Shown here piece by piece: positions 29,698 through 38,063 of a stretch of DNA of 64,000 nucleotides. The position numbers and the translations under genes were made by a program. This DNA comes from Bacteroidales bacterium. GTDB taxonomy: Bacteria > Bacteroidota > Bacteroidia > Bacteroidales > UBA6680. Every line of letters starts with the position of its first letter. Within the stretch, counting starts at the first letter, position 1. Location: contig JAOARD010000057.1 of NCBI GenBank assembly GCA_025210735.1, positions 1 through 64,000 of the forward strand, in the 5' to 3' direction. The notes below the pieces were generated by a model, which searched no databases, was not told the DNA's origin, and worked only from the letters and a program-made list of their open reading frames with translations.

Positions 29698-30424
29698 AGA
29701 AGGGATGAAGAAACTAAAAGAAGCCCATATCGCCGTTTATGGTCTTGGGGGAAGTGGTTCTCCTATTGTCTTGCAATTAGCCTATCTCGGAGTTGGAAAA
29801 TTAAGCCTGATAGACCCAGATATAGTAGAAGAGTCTAATCTAAATAGACAAATTATTTATTCAATTGACGATATAGGTGTTTATAAAATTAATGCCGCAA
29901 AGAATAGAGTGAACAAAATTGATAAAGATTGTATTGTAACAATTGATAAATTCCACGATAAGATACAGCTTCTGGAAATAATTGATAATTATACGATAGT
30001 AGTTGATGCTACTGATGATTATAGGTTTAAAGTTTTACTTGATAGAACCTGTAGGAAAAAGGATATTCCTATGATACATACAAGTGCAGTTGGTATGAGA
30101 GGAACGGTCGTTACCTTTAATGATAATACGTCTTCTTATGAAAAACATTTTAGTCTTCCATCGCATGGGAGAAAATTGGAAGATGTTTCAGACCATGAGT
30201 TTGAGAATAGACGATTAGATTTAATCCCATTGTTAGTTGGTGATTTATATAATAAAGATGTGCTTGAAAAGGTAATGAAAAATGATATTTCTTGGCAAAC
30301 ATTAGTGCCTGCTCCAACAATTGCTGGAGGTGTAGCAGTGATGGAAATAGTAAGGATAATATTAGGACTAAAGCCAATGTTTCCCCCATCCAATCCTTTT
30401 AATTTTAATTATAGTTATAAATAG
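29657..30424 (+). CDS. ThiF/MoeB/HesA-family E1-like adenylating enzyme
   Basis: 255 residues forming one Rossmann adenylation domain: AVYGLGGSGSP (G29-P36), the acidic end of beta-2 at D53, SNLNRQ (N61-Q65, with the ATP-contacting Arg) and VVDATDDYRFK (about 116-125). Only two Cys (C92, C132) are present and neither lies in a CxxC zinc motif, so it is a minimal version lacking the zinc clip of MoeB/ThiF. E1-like enzymes adenylate the C-terminal carboxylate of a protein or peptide (ThiS, MoaD, ubiquitin-like proteins, the MccA peptide). No ThiS/MoaD-like substrate is encoded beside it, so the target is probably elsewhere or one of the neighbouring proteins. Its start overlaps the nucleotidyltransferase gene by 41 bp. 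Confidence 0.85.
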   Translation: MNQKNERQRYLLGEEGMKKLKEAHIAVYGLGGSGSPIVLQLAYLGVGKLSLIDPDIVEESNLNRQIIYSIDDIGVYKINAAKNRVNKIDKDCIVTIDKFHDKIQLLEIIDNYTIVVDATDDYRFKVLLDRTCRKKDIPMIHTSAVGMRGTVVTFNDNTSSYEKHFSLPSHGRKLEDVSDHEFENRRLDLIPLLVGDLYNKDVLEKVMKNDISWQTLVPAPTIAGGVAVMEIVRIILGLKPMFPPSNPFNFNYSYK

Positions 30425-30430
30425 TTGTTC

Positions 30431-31363
30431 ATGAAGATATTAAATTGTGTATTGTTGATTTTGGTGATTTCTGGAAGTTGTTCTTGTACAAATAGAAGAG
30501 AATCTAAGATCATATTAAACAAGGAACGAATGGAAAATATGAATGAGTTTAAGATAACTTTAGCACAAATTAAACATGCAAGTTGGGATTTTAATAAACA
30601 AAGCGAATATGTTCTTGATGCTCTTAGGGATCAAATCAGAAACTCAACGGATATAATAGTTTTACCAGAAATGTGTCCTGGCAAAATTGATAAAATTAAA
30701 AATGAGGCAATTAGACTTAATGCTCATATTGTTGCTGGTGTCAGTGAAAAAACAGGTAGTAGTTCATTTATAAACAAAGCCGTTGTAATTAATCCAGAAG
30801 GAAATGTAATATCAGAGTACTCTAAAATGTTTCTGCATCAGGAGGAAATAGATTATGGTTACGAAGAAGGAAATAGTTCTGTAGTTTTCAATATTGGAGA
30901 AGTGAGAATTGGAATATTAATATGTGGTGATTTAGGACTAGGTGTAGAAGCTAGTCTGAATTTATTTCATAAAAATGTTGATTTAATAATTATACCCGCA
31001 AGTGCATATTCAAATTCTTTAGAGTATTGGAAATGGCATATGGTTGTAAAATCATTAGATATTGGGATTCCTATATGTATGGTGAATTATGCTGATTTTT
31101 CTATAAATGAAAATTATACTTCAGGAGGAGGTCATTCAATGGTTGTAACACCATTACCAAAAGGTCATGAGAATAAACATATTGACAGTTTTTTACAGGA
31201 TAAAAACATAAAACCAATGGATCATATATATTGTGAACTTAATGAAGAACAGGTGATTAAAACAGTTGTAATTGATTTGACTGCATATAAGAATTACAGA
31301 TCTCATATGCAAAATCATAGAAACAAAGGACTGAATTTATTAAAAAATTTAAATAATGATTGA
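30431..31363 (+). CDS. Nitrilase-superfamily amidohydrolase, possibly a lipoprotein
   Basis: 310 residues from the ATG at 30431, 6 bp after the ThiF-like stop. The nitrilase triad is visible: VLPEM (E80), SKMFLH (K132) and ILICGDLG (C165). Such enzymes hydrolyse or form carboxamide C-N bonds. The first 40 residues, MKILNCVLLILVISGSCSCT..., look like a lipoprotein signal peptide with lipobox ISGSC, which would place the enzyme in the periplasm, away from its cytoplasmic-looking neighbours. Alternative starts at M34 or M37 (ATG at 30530 or 30539, preceded by AAGGA) would give a cytosolic enzyme of normal nitrilase length. Its TGA overlaps the next gene by 8 bp. Confidence 0.75.
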   Translation: MKILNCVLLILVISGSCSCTNRRESKIILNKERMENMNEFKITLAQIKHASWDFNKQSEYVLDALRDQIRNSTDIIVLPEMCPGKIDKIKNEAIRLNAHIVAGVSEKTGSSSFINKAVVINPEGNVISEYSKMFLHQEEIDYGYEEGNSSVVFNIGEVRIGILICGDLGLGVEASLNLFHKNVDLIIIPASAYSNSLEYWKWHMVVKSLDIGIPICMVNYADFSINENYTSGGGHSMVVTPLPKGHENKHIDSFLQDKNIKPMDHIYCELNEEQVIKTVVIDLTAYKNYRSHMQNHRNKGLNLLKNLNND

Positions 31364-34079
31364 TAATACAATAAAAGCAGAATTGAAAATCAGCTATAAA
31401 CCTGATTGGGATAATAATACATTAAGGGTCTCTGTGAGAAATGATCGTGTATGGTTTGTTCAGTGGGATAAAGATGTTCCTACAAAGCTTTTAGAAGCAG
31501 ATAATAGACGAATATTTGGGTTGTTGGCTGGCTTATTTGGTTTTGCATCTGCATGTAGTCAGCATACACATGTTCTTAATAAGAAAAATTATGGGACATT
31601 GATAGAAAGCCCTTTTTTTGAAGTAGAATTAAGTTCAGAACAGCATATTCCAGAAGAAATAGTAGAAATAATAAACCATTTTAATGATACTTCAACGGTA
31701 GGTAAAATAATTCCAAAATTTTTACCAAGACAAAGAGAAGAATCTCTTCCTCGTTCAAATAGTAATGTAACTCTAGTTAGTGGGGGTAAGGATAGTGCTT
31801 GGAATTTATTTAATTGCAGTAGGAATAATATTAAACATACAAGTTTATTTGTAGAAGGAACAACTATTAATGCAGAATTTCTAAATGAGCTACCTGCTAC
31901 TAAAAATCTTGTTAATCTTTTTGATGGAAGATTACGGAGTTTTAAGATTTGGCATGCTGATACAAATTGGAAATCTTTAATAATGCAACATCGAACTATA
32001 TGGCGTGATTTAGTATTAATCACTTTAGCTCGCTTAGTTGGAGGAAATATCTATACTGGAATTAATAAAGATGCAGAGTTTGATAATTTAGATAAAAAGA
32101 TAAACGATGGAATTGCAAACGCAAAAGAAAGATTTCAGTTAAGTTTCCATTTTCATAATAGTTCTAAAGCTATAGAGATATTATCTAGAGCTTTAGATGC
32201 TAATATATATAAAATTCCTTCAGAGTTCGAAGTTTATAAACAGCTGAAAAATGAAAACAGTGAATTATTGGAAATGACACATAGTTGTCAAGATCCAATA
32301 ATAGATTGCAATCCTTATGATGAGAATTATTGGAAATTTTCATGCACAAAATGTAAAACACTTGCAGTCTATGATTTTTTGGTTGAAGAAAAGCAATTAA
32401 ATGGGAATTTGTTGGAGTTTGCGTTAAGTGAAGATTTTGGAGGAGATATGTATGTTCAAAAAACATTAAGAGAAAAATACAATTATCTTTCTAAAGAAGA
32501 GTTTCCTCCAAAAAATAAAGCATATGATGTTGCTATTTCATATGCTTCTGAAGATTCAATTATTGCGGAAACAATTTCGTCTTTTTTGACACAGTTGAAT
32601 CAAAATATATACATGTATAAAGAGAATTTGTATAAGGATGCTGGTAAAGATCTTATTTTACAAACAAAAGAAGTGTATCAGAATTGTAAAAATATCATAG
32701 CACTTTCTTCTCAAAACTGGTATAAAAATGATAGACAGATAATACAACTCGAAAGGAAAATAATTAAATCACGAGTTGCGAAATCTAGTAATGAGGTAAC
32801 AATTATTAATATTGATAATTCAGATTTACTTGAAGGGTTAGGTAGATATATATATATAACATATAATAATGATGAAAAAAATAAATTACTAAATGTTATT
32901 TGTAAACGGCTTAAAATTTCAGCAACTAACTATCTAATATCAAAAATTAGTTCTGCTTTACCGATATATGGAAATCCAGTTCAAGCAATTAAAAGTGATA
33001 ATGAATTACAGAATTTAAATGCTAATCATCGTAATCATTATTTATGGTTATTAGTTTATTATGGTGAAAAATATTCCCAGTACTATGAGGAGTCTGTTAA
33101 AAAATACGCCAGCCCTTTGATGTATATGTATTTTGTGAAAGAACGTAAGAAATTAGATATTGAAGATACTTTAAAATTAGCAAGAATCGATAAGGTTATT
33201 GAAAGCATCCTTATTCAGACATATCATGAATTTGTTGATGGTTTAATTGAAATCCCTGGAGGTGAAGTTTACATTGGATTCCCCGATAACTGGTATTCAG
33301 TTAATGAATCTGAAATTCCTCAAGATCTTAAAAATGCATTTGCAAATAAACATGCTCAAAGAATTAGTATTCCTACATTTTGGATTGATAAATACCCTTT
33401 TACAAGACGTTGGGCATTTTTATTAGATCATAATGTATCAAATGATTTTACAAAACTGCGACATATGAATAATAAGGTTGAGGAAAATGCTCCAATAACA
33501 CAAATTAATTATGATGAAGCACGCGGTCTAGCTCAGCTAGTTGGAAGGAAAATTCCAACAAATTATCAATGGGAGAAAGCTGCTCGTGGAGGAATATTTC
33601 TGGATCACAATAATTTAGTTAAAAATAAATTTCCATTAAGGTTATATTCATGGGAACCAAAAAATAATGATGCCGAATATAAGGATTCTAATCTTGGTTT
33701 GCTTAATGATTTAGAAAATGACACTAATTACATGTTGCAAAACGTAAATATAAGTAGGGGGAGTAGCCCTTACGGAGTTTGCGATATGTGTGGTAATGCA
33801 TGGGAATTTGTAGTTAATCACCTGAATGATCAAATTGTTCATATTAAAGGAGGTTCGTTTAATAAAACAGTATATCCAGTTTTAAACACTAAAGTTGGTA
33901 TGGTTAGTGCAAATCCAACAGATATTAATAAAAGTATGGCAGAAGACAATATTGGCTTTCGTACGGTTTGTGATAAAAAGCCTGATCTTGTTGAATTTCG
34001 GGAATTACTTATTCAGATTGCGATTAAAAAAGAACTATTAACATCTTTTGCATTACAAGAAAGTGAAACAAATAAATAA
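31356..34079 (+). CDS. QueC-like PP-loop / TIR / FGE-fold fusion protein
   Basis: 907 residues with three recognisable parts. (1) About 1-385: QueC-like PP-loop ATPase with VSGGKDSAW (SGGxDS at 142-147) and a four-Cys zinc site C311, C318, C330, C333 as in QueC, which makes the nitrile preQ0. Relatives in Qat and type IV CBASS attach a deazaguanine to proteins. (2) About 389-515: TIR domain beginning YDVAISYASEDS, with W455 and E466 in the region where NADase TIRs carry a catalytic Glu. (3) About 631-885: formylglycine-generating-enzyme/C-lectin fold (IEIPGGEVYIGF, CDMCGNAWEF, KGGSFNK, GFRTVC) without the usual Cys pair after the GGS motif, suggesting peptide binding and not catalysis. Starts with an 8-bp overlap with the nitrilase gene. 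Confidence 0.85.
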   Translation: MIDNTIKAELKISYKPDWDNNTLRVSVRNDRVWFVQWDKDVPTKLLEADNRRIFGLLAGLFGFASACSQHTHVLNKKNYGTLIESPFFEVELSSEQHIPEEIVEIINHFNDTSTVGKIIPKFLPRQREESLPRSNSNVTLVSGGKDSAWNLFNCSRNNIKHTSLFVEGTTINAEFLNELPATKNLVNLFDGRLRSFKIWHADTNWKSLIMQHRTIWRDLVLITLARLVGGNIYTGINKDAEFDNLDKKINDGIANAKERFQLSFHFHNSSKAIEILSRALDANIYKIPSEFEVYKQLKNENSELLEMTHSCQDPIIDCNPYDENYWKFSCTKCKTLAVYDFLVEEKQLNGNLLEFALSEDFGGDMYVQKTLREKYNYLSKEEFPPKNKAYDVAISYASEDSIIAETISSFLTQLNQNIYMYKENLYKDAGKDLILQTKEVYQNCKNIIALSSQNWYKNDRQIIQLERKIIKSRVAKSSNEVTIINIDNSDLLEGLGRYIYITYNNDEKNKLLNVICKRLKISATNYLISKISSALPIYGNPVQAIKSDNELQNLNANHRNHYLWLLVYYGEKYSQYYEESVKKYASPLMYMYFVKERKKLDIEDTLKLARIDKVIESILIQTYHEFVDGLIEIPGGEVYIGFPDNWYSVNESEIPQDLKNAFANKHAQRISIPTFWIDKYPFTRRWAFLLDHNVSNDFTKLRHMNNKVEENAPITQINYDEARGLAQLVGRKIPTNYQWEKAARGGIFLDHNNLVKNKFPLRLYSWEPKNNDAEYKDSNLGLLNDLENDTNYMLQNVNISRGSSPYGVCDMCGNAWEFVVNHLNDQIVHIKGGSFNKTVYPVLNTKVGMVSANPTDINKSMAEDNIGFRTVCDKKPDLVEFRELLIQIAIKKELLTSFALQESETNK

Positions 34080-34683
34080 GTTTATTAATAAGCGTAAGTA
34101 TACTTTTCTTGAAGTTGATAATTCAGATTCGATTTCAAACTTGAGAACTGTTTCTTCTAAGTCAGGTTGTTTTACTTTTAATCCGCCAGTTGAATTTTAT
34201 GATCAATTATTAGATTTAGGTTTTTTACAATCGGAAAGCTTGTCAATATTAAAGTCTACTTGTTTAAAAAAATATAAATTTCCTGAGGGTTTTTCATTTC
34301 TAAGAGCGAAGATTAGTGATATTCCTGATGTAATGAATATAGGTGAAGAAAATTACCCTGAATGGTTAAAGCAAGATTATTCTTTTTATTCGAATTGCAT
34401 AAAACATGGTAACAAAGAATTGTTTATTACAAAAAATAATAAAGGTGAGATTATTGGAAAAATTGTAATAGAGAGAATTGAAAATGAATGTAGGATTCGA
34501 GCTTTTGGCATTAAAGAAGAATTTACTCGTAAAGGGATTGGAAAAGCAATGGTGGCAAGTGTCAGTAGAAATGATGATAGTATATATTCTGTTTTTAGTT
34601 TACTTAAATCAGTTAAATTCTGGAAAAAAATAGGTTTTATTCAGGAGAATAACGTAACACACTGGATAAAAAACATCTTGTAA
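34063..34683 (+). CDS. GNAT-family N-acetyltransferase, last gene of the operon
   Basis: About 206 residues. No ATG is available at the N-terminus; the GTG at 34063 (giving an initial MKQINKF) overlaps the preceding gene by 17 bp, and a TTG at 34048 is the alternative. The C-terminal half has the GNAT acetyl-CoA pattern: beta strands GEIIGKIVIE, then IRAFGIKEEFTRKGIGKAM (R/Q-x-x-G-x-G/A loop), then a VKFWKKIGF ending. The N-terminal 75 residues are not recognised. In this operon it might acetylate the protein or small molecule made or modified by the other genes. It may instead be an independent cargo gene. Confidence 0.72.
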   Translation: MKQINKFINKRKYTFLEVDNSDSISNLRTVSSKSGCFTFNPPVEFYDQLLDLGFLQSESLSILKSTCLKKYKFPEGFSFLRAKISDIPDVMNIGEENYPEWLKQDYSFYSNCIKHGNKELFITKNNKGEIIGKIVIERIENECRIRAFGIKEEFTRKGIGKAMVASVSRNDDSIYSVFSLLKSVKFWKKIGFIQENNVTHWIKNIL

Positions 34684-34814
34684 CACTTTTTTCATTAATG
34701 ATTGCATTGGGGTTGTGTTTTTTAAGAAGAATGCCTTGTTTTAAATATCTTGTAGTTAGTTGTTTGTCTGATTTTGTAATCTTTGCAAGATCTAGGATGT
34801 CCAAATGCTGTTCA

Positions 34815-34880
34815 GTGCTCGCGCTTTTTGCTTTGCTGTTGTTTGGGTGATTGAGTATTGCAGAAATAACCTTTGTACAG
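34815..34880. repeat. Short dispersed repeat, copy 1
   Basis: About 66 bases here (core CTGTTGTTTGGGTGATTGAG) recur at 45888-45960 with indels. A 99-codon frame on the minus strand covers this copy but is broken in the other, so coding is unlikely. The rest of 34684-35038 has no gene; it should carry the promoter for the PadR operon. Confidence 0.6.
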
Positions 34881-35038
34881 GTCAAATTATACCTTAATAT
34901 TCCGGTTAAACAGACCCCACATATTCTAATTAGCAAAAGGTTGTTTTTTGCCTATATATTCCGGGAAAAAGAGATCGATAGTATCGGAGTAAAATATATA
35001 TGTTTGCAATATATTGGAAAACTATATATATTTGTGAT

Positions 35039-35380
35039 ATGATTGCAAAAGAACTGATTAAAGGGACAATAAGGACTATTGTTTTGCAGCTACTGGCAGA
35101 ACATAGTAAAATGTATGGTTACGAAATAATGCAAACCATTGATAAGAAATCGGCAGGAAAAATAAAACTCACATTCGGAAGCCTCTATCCAATATTGCAT
35201 AAACTTGAGTCGGAGGATCTGATCTATTCAGAAAGCGAAACAATTGGTAAAAGGGTCAGGAAGTATTATATACTTACAGATAAAGGTGTAAAGGAGAGAG
35301 AGAATAAAATTCTTGAGATTAAGGAGTTTATTTCAACCCTGAATCAACTGTTAGATAGTGGAGGAGTTATTCATGCCTGA
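35039..35380 (+). CDS. PadR-family transcriptional regulator
   Basis: 113 residues from the ATG at 35039, chosen because MIAKELIKGTIRTIVLQLL is the standard PadR start; the frame is open for 13 further codons upstream, but this adds a non-conserved stretch. Motifs: MYGYEIMQTID, LTFGSLYPILHKLESEDLI (winged helix) and GKRVRKYYILTDKG (wing). PadR proteins repress neighbouring genes, often membrane proteins or transporters, and are released by ligand. It overlaps the next gene by 8 bp and probably autoregulates the four-gene operon 35039-38006. Confidence 0.9.
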   Translation: MIAKELIKGTIRTIVLQLLAEHSKMYGYEIMQTIDKKSAGKIKLTFGSLYPILHKLESEDLIYSESETIGKRVRKYYILTDKGVKERENKILEIKEFISTLNQLLDSGGVIHA

Positions 35381-36296
35381 TTTAAACGATTCGCAAATAA
35401 CCACAGTAAGTAATAAGATTAAAGAGCAGGGGTTAAAATCATTTGCATTTTCTAATGAGTTATTAGACCATGTTTGTTGCCGTATTGAGCATCTTATGGA
35501 GAGTGGAAGTTCTTTTGAGAGTGCACTCAACCAATCCGCCTGTTTATACCAAAAAAAGGAGATAAATAAGATAAGGAAAAACTTTGCCATTATTCTCAAC
35601 TATAGCAGCTTCATTAACTCTTTTGTTATTTACCTAAGTCTTCTGTTTTATTTTGGTAGTTGGCTGTTTGGTTACGGGCAAGTTGATTGGATAGGTTTGG
35701 TGGCCTTTGTTCTTATTTCTGCTTTACTTTTCCGTTATAACTTGTTATTCTGTACCGACAATAACCATAGGTTCAGTAAATCATTAATAGCACTCTCTTC
35801 TGTTGGTTTTGTTTTTTTTGTAACAGGTTATCTAAAACGGTTTCTCTGGCTGAACTTCGGCTTTAGCGGGCAGCATGTAATGCCAATAATGCTATTTTCC
35901 TGGCTTATTATCTCAATAACCGGATTTGTTTACGTTAAAACAATGTCTCCTAAAAAGAGTAACAGGTTAATTTATTCTATAACATTTATGCAGGTTGTAT
36001 TGGCATGTATGAGCATATCTACATTTGTATTTCCTGTTACTATGCAATACATTCCGCTATACGCTACTATTATAATAGCCATTAACGTAGTAAGTTTTCT
36101 GTTGTTATATTGGTTAAAATCTAAGGGTAAAAGTTTTATAAGGCTTATTATTGTTAGTTCAAGCTTTATGGTTTTTGTATATCTGCCACATAAATCTATA
36201 CCTGATAAAAACAGCAATAGTACGCTACCTGAAGTAAAGTCAAATAAAAATGTACAATTATCTAAACCTACATTTTATCCAAATTCAAATCTATGA
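35373..36296 (+). CDS. PadR-partner integral membrane protein (HAAS-like N-terminus)
   Basis: 307 residues from the ATG at 35373, which follows a good AGGAG motif and overlaps the PadR gene's stop. The N-terminal ~75 residues are soluble and helical (SNELLDHVCCRIEHLMESG, then a Ser/Ala-rich FESALNQ), resembling the HAAS-type domains that pair with PadR regulators. About six transmembrane helices follow (from SSFINSFVIYLSLLFYFG to FIRLIIVSSSFMVFVYL) and a polar tail. Such proteins are usually encoded next to PadR and are thought to sense or relay an envelope signal. Precise function unknown. Confidence 0.65.
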   Translation: MPDLNDSQITTVSNKIKEQGLKSFAFSNELLDHVCCRIEHLMESGSSFESALNQSACLYQKKEINKIRKNFAIILNYSSFINSFVIYLSLLFYFGSWLFGYGQVDWIGLVAFVLISALLFRYNLLFCTDNNHRFSKSLIALSSVGFVFFVTGYLKRFLWLNFGFSGQHVMPIMLFSWLIISITGFVYVKTMSPKKSNRLIYSITFMQVVLACMSISTFVFPVTMQYIPLYATIIIAINVVSFLLLYWLKSKGKSFIRLIIVSSSFMVFVYLPHKSIPDKNSNSTLPEVKSNKNVQLSKPTFYPNSNL

Positions 36297-36664
36297 GAAT
36301 CATTATCTACATATCAGGAATTTTGGGAACACTGTTACTTGTGCTTTGGACTATAGTAACAGTGTTGGAACTACCATTGAATAGAGTATTTTTTATCTCA
36401 GGATTAGCGCTACTTCTACTGATATTTATACCATTGGTAATTATAGATAGATACCTTCAGAACAGAAAGATTAACAAAACTATTGATTCATACAAAAAAG
36501 CAGACAAGAAAACCACTCAACAGAAAAAAGGAGAATCGGCAAGTAAAGGGTGGGGCATGAATAACTCTCCATTCAGAGAAAGGAGATCTGGTTTAACATG
36601 GGGAGGCGGAAATATTAAAGGAGCCAATGCAACCAGAGGTACAAGAAGATCATTTTTAAAATAG
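36293..36664 (+). CDS. Small two-helix membrane protein with basic Gly-rich tail
   Basis: 123 residues. ATGA overlap with the previous stop. Two transmembrane helices (about 3-23 and 33-52, GLALLLLIFIPLVII), then a highly charged, Lys- and Gly-rich cytoplasmic tail ending GTRRSFLK. No family is recognised. Tight coupling implies it works with the PadR-partner membrane protein. Confidence 0.6.
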   Translation: MRIIIYISGILGTLLLVLWTIVTVLELPLNRVFFISGLALLLLIFIPLVIIDRYLQNRKINKTIDSYKKADKKTTQQKKGESASKGWGMNNSPFRERRSGLTWGGGNIKGANATRGTRRSFLK

Positions 36665-36674
36665 ACTAACTATC

Positions 36675-38006
36675 ATGAAAGCAACAGGATTATTTACATT
36701 TTTCATTTTTATCTCAACTATCTGTTTTGGTCAGAAAAAAGCGGATCTGTTTGATATTCTTTTTAGTACAATGAATCAACGTGGTCAGTTTTACGGTAAC
36801 GTACTGATTGCGGAACAGAATGAGGTTATTTTCTCAAAAAGTTATGGATTTGCTGATAGAGAAAGTAAAGAACGGTTAAATGAGCAGACCCTGTTTAATG
36901 TTGGTTCTGTAAGCAAGGCTTTTACAGCAATAGCAGTAATCCAGCTTGCTGAAAAAAATAGACTGGATTTAACAGAGAAGGTTCAGAGATATCTACCCGA
37001 ATTTCCATATCCAGACATTACAGTTCATCATCTTTTGGTACATGCAAGCGGATTGCCTGACGATAATACTCTACTAAAAAACAGTGATTGGGACAATTCA
37101 GGAATAGCTACAAACAGAGATGTAATATCGGCGTTATATGAGCAAAAACCGGAGTTGCAGTTTACACCCGGAGAAAGAAGTGAATATAGTAATTTAGGTT
37201 ACATAATATTAGCAAATATTGTAAAACAAGTATCGGAAACTGATTTCAAAGAGTATTTGCATAATAATGTATTTAAACCAGCAGGTATGGTACGAACAAG
37301 TATCTATAATGCAGATGAAATCAGACAAATAGATAATGTTGCCAAAGGGTATGTGTTATATCCTTTTACCGGCAGGTATGAGGAGGCTGTTAAGGTTCCG
37401 GAATTTATCTCAGATTATGTTGTAAGCGGATTTCAAGGGGATGGAAATGTATATTCAACAACAACAGACTTATTTAATTTTTACAAGGCTCTTTTTAATA
37501 ATTCTTTGATCTCTAAAGAGTCATTGAAAATTGCGTTTCAGAAACATATTCCTGCTAAAATGGAGGGCACTCAAGATTTTGGCAATAGTTATGGTTATGG
37601 ATGGACAGTAATAAATGCACCTGTACAGATAGTTCAGAGAGGTGGAGAGTTGGCAGGATACGTCTCAAATACAATCTGGAACATAACAAAAGAGCGTCTG
37701 ATAATATACCTTAGCAACGATTATTTGGCATATACCTCTTATCAAAACCAGATACCGTTTTCAATTGCTGGAATATTTAATCAGAACAGATTGCAGATAC
37801 CTAAAATGGTTGCAAGTGTGGAGCTGACAAAGATGGTGATAACAAGTACTGAAGAAAACCTGATTAAAAAAATTGAAGAGATAAAAAACAGACCCGATCT
37901 GTATAATATAGATCTACAGGGGTTGAGATTTTTAGTAATGAAATTGGGGCAAACAGGAAACAAAGAAAAAGCAGATCTGATTATAAATAACTTTAAACCA
38001 GAATAG
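36675..38006 (+). CDS. Secreted beta-lactamase-family serine hydrolase
   Basis: 443 residues with a signal peptide (1-19, ICFGQ). Motifs of the class C beta-lactamase/DD-peptidase fold: SVSKAF (SxxK), VHASGLPD and EYSNLGY (YxN), plus QRGGELAGY near the place of the usual HxG. A C-terminal extension (about 380-443) resembles the short helical tails of Bacteroidota esterase/peptidase members. Probably an envelope D-peptidase or esterase. Last gene of the PadR operon, 10 bp after the small membrane protein. It is a diverged paralogue of the lipoprotein at 24.2-25.5 kb. Confidence 0.85.
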   Translation: MKATGLFTFFIFISTICFGQKKADLFDILFSTMNQRGQFYGNVLIAEQNEVIFSKSYGFADRESKERLNEQTLFNVGSVSKAFTAIAVIQLAEKNRLDLTEKVQRYLPEFPYPDITVHHLLVHASGLPDDNTLLKNSDWDNSGIATNRDVISALYEQKPELQFTPGERSEYSNLGYIILANIVKQVSETDFKEYLHNNVFKPAGMVRTSIYNADEIRQIDNVAKGYVLYPFTGRYEEAVKVPEFISDYVVSGFQGDGNVYSTTTDLFNFYKALFNNSLISKESLKIAFQKHIPAKMEGTQDFGNSYGYGWTVINAPVQIVQRGGELAGYVSNTIWNITKERLIIYLSNDYLAYTSYQNQIPFSIAGIFNQNRLQIPKMVASVELTKMVITSTEENLIKKIEEIKNRPDLYNIDLQGLRFLVMKLGQTGNKEKADLIINNFKPE

Positions 38007-38063
38007 CAACTGTACTAATCAACATATGATAGCAGCGTCTGGATGCATTAACAATTAAAACCA

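Noticed and set aside
29657-30424. Thiamine or molybdopterin biosynthesis ThiF/MoeB
   Set aside because: No ThiS, ThiG, MoaD or other pathway genes nearby; the zinc CxxC motifs are absent and the operon context is accessory.
34637-34936. 99-codon minus-strand ORF reading CTKVISAILNHPNNSKAKSA
   Set aside because: It lies over a short dispersed repeat whose other copy is frameshifted, runs against the flanking genes and matches no family; treated as repeat debris.
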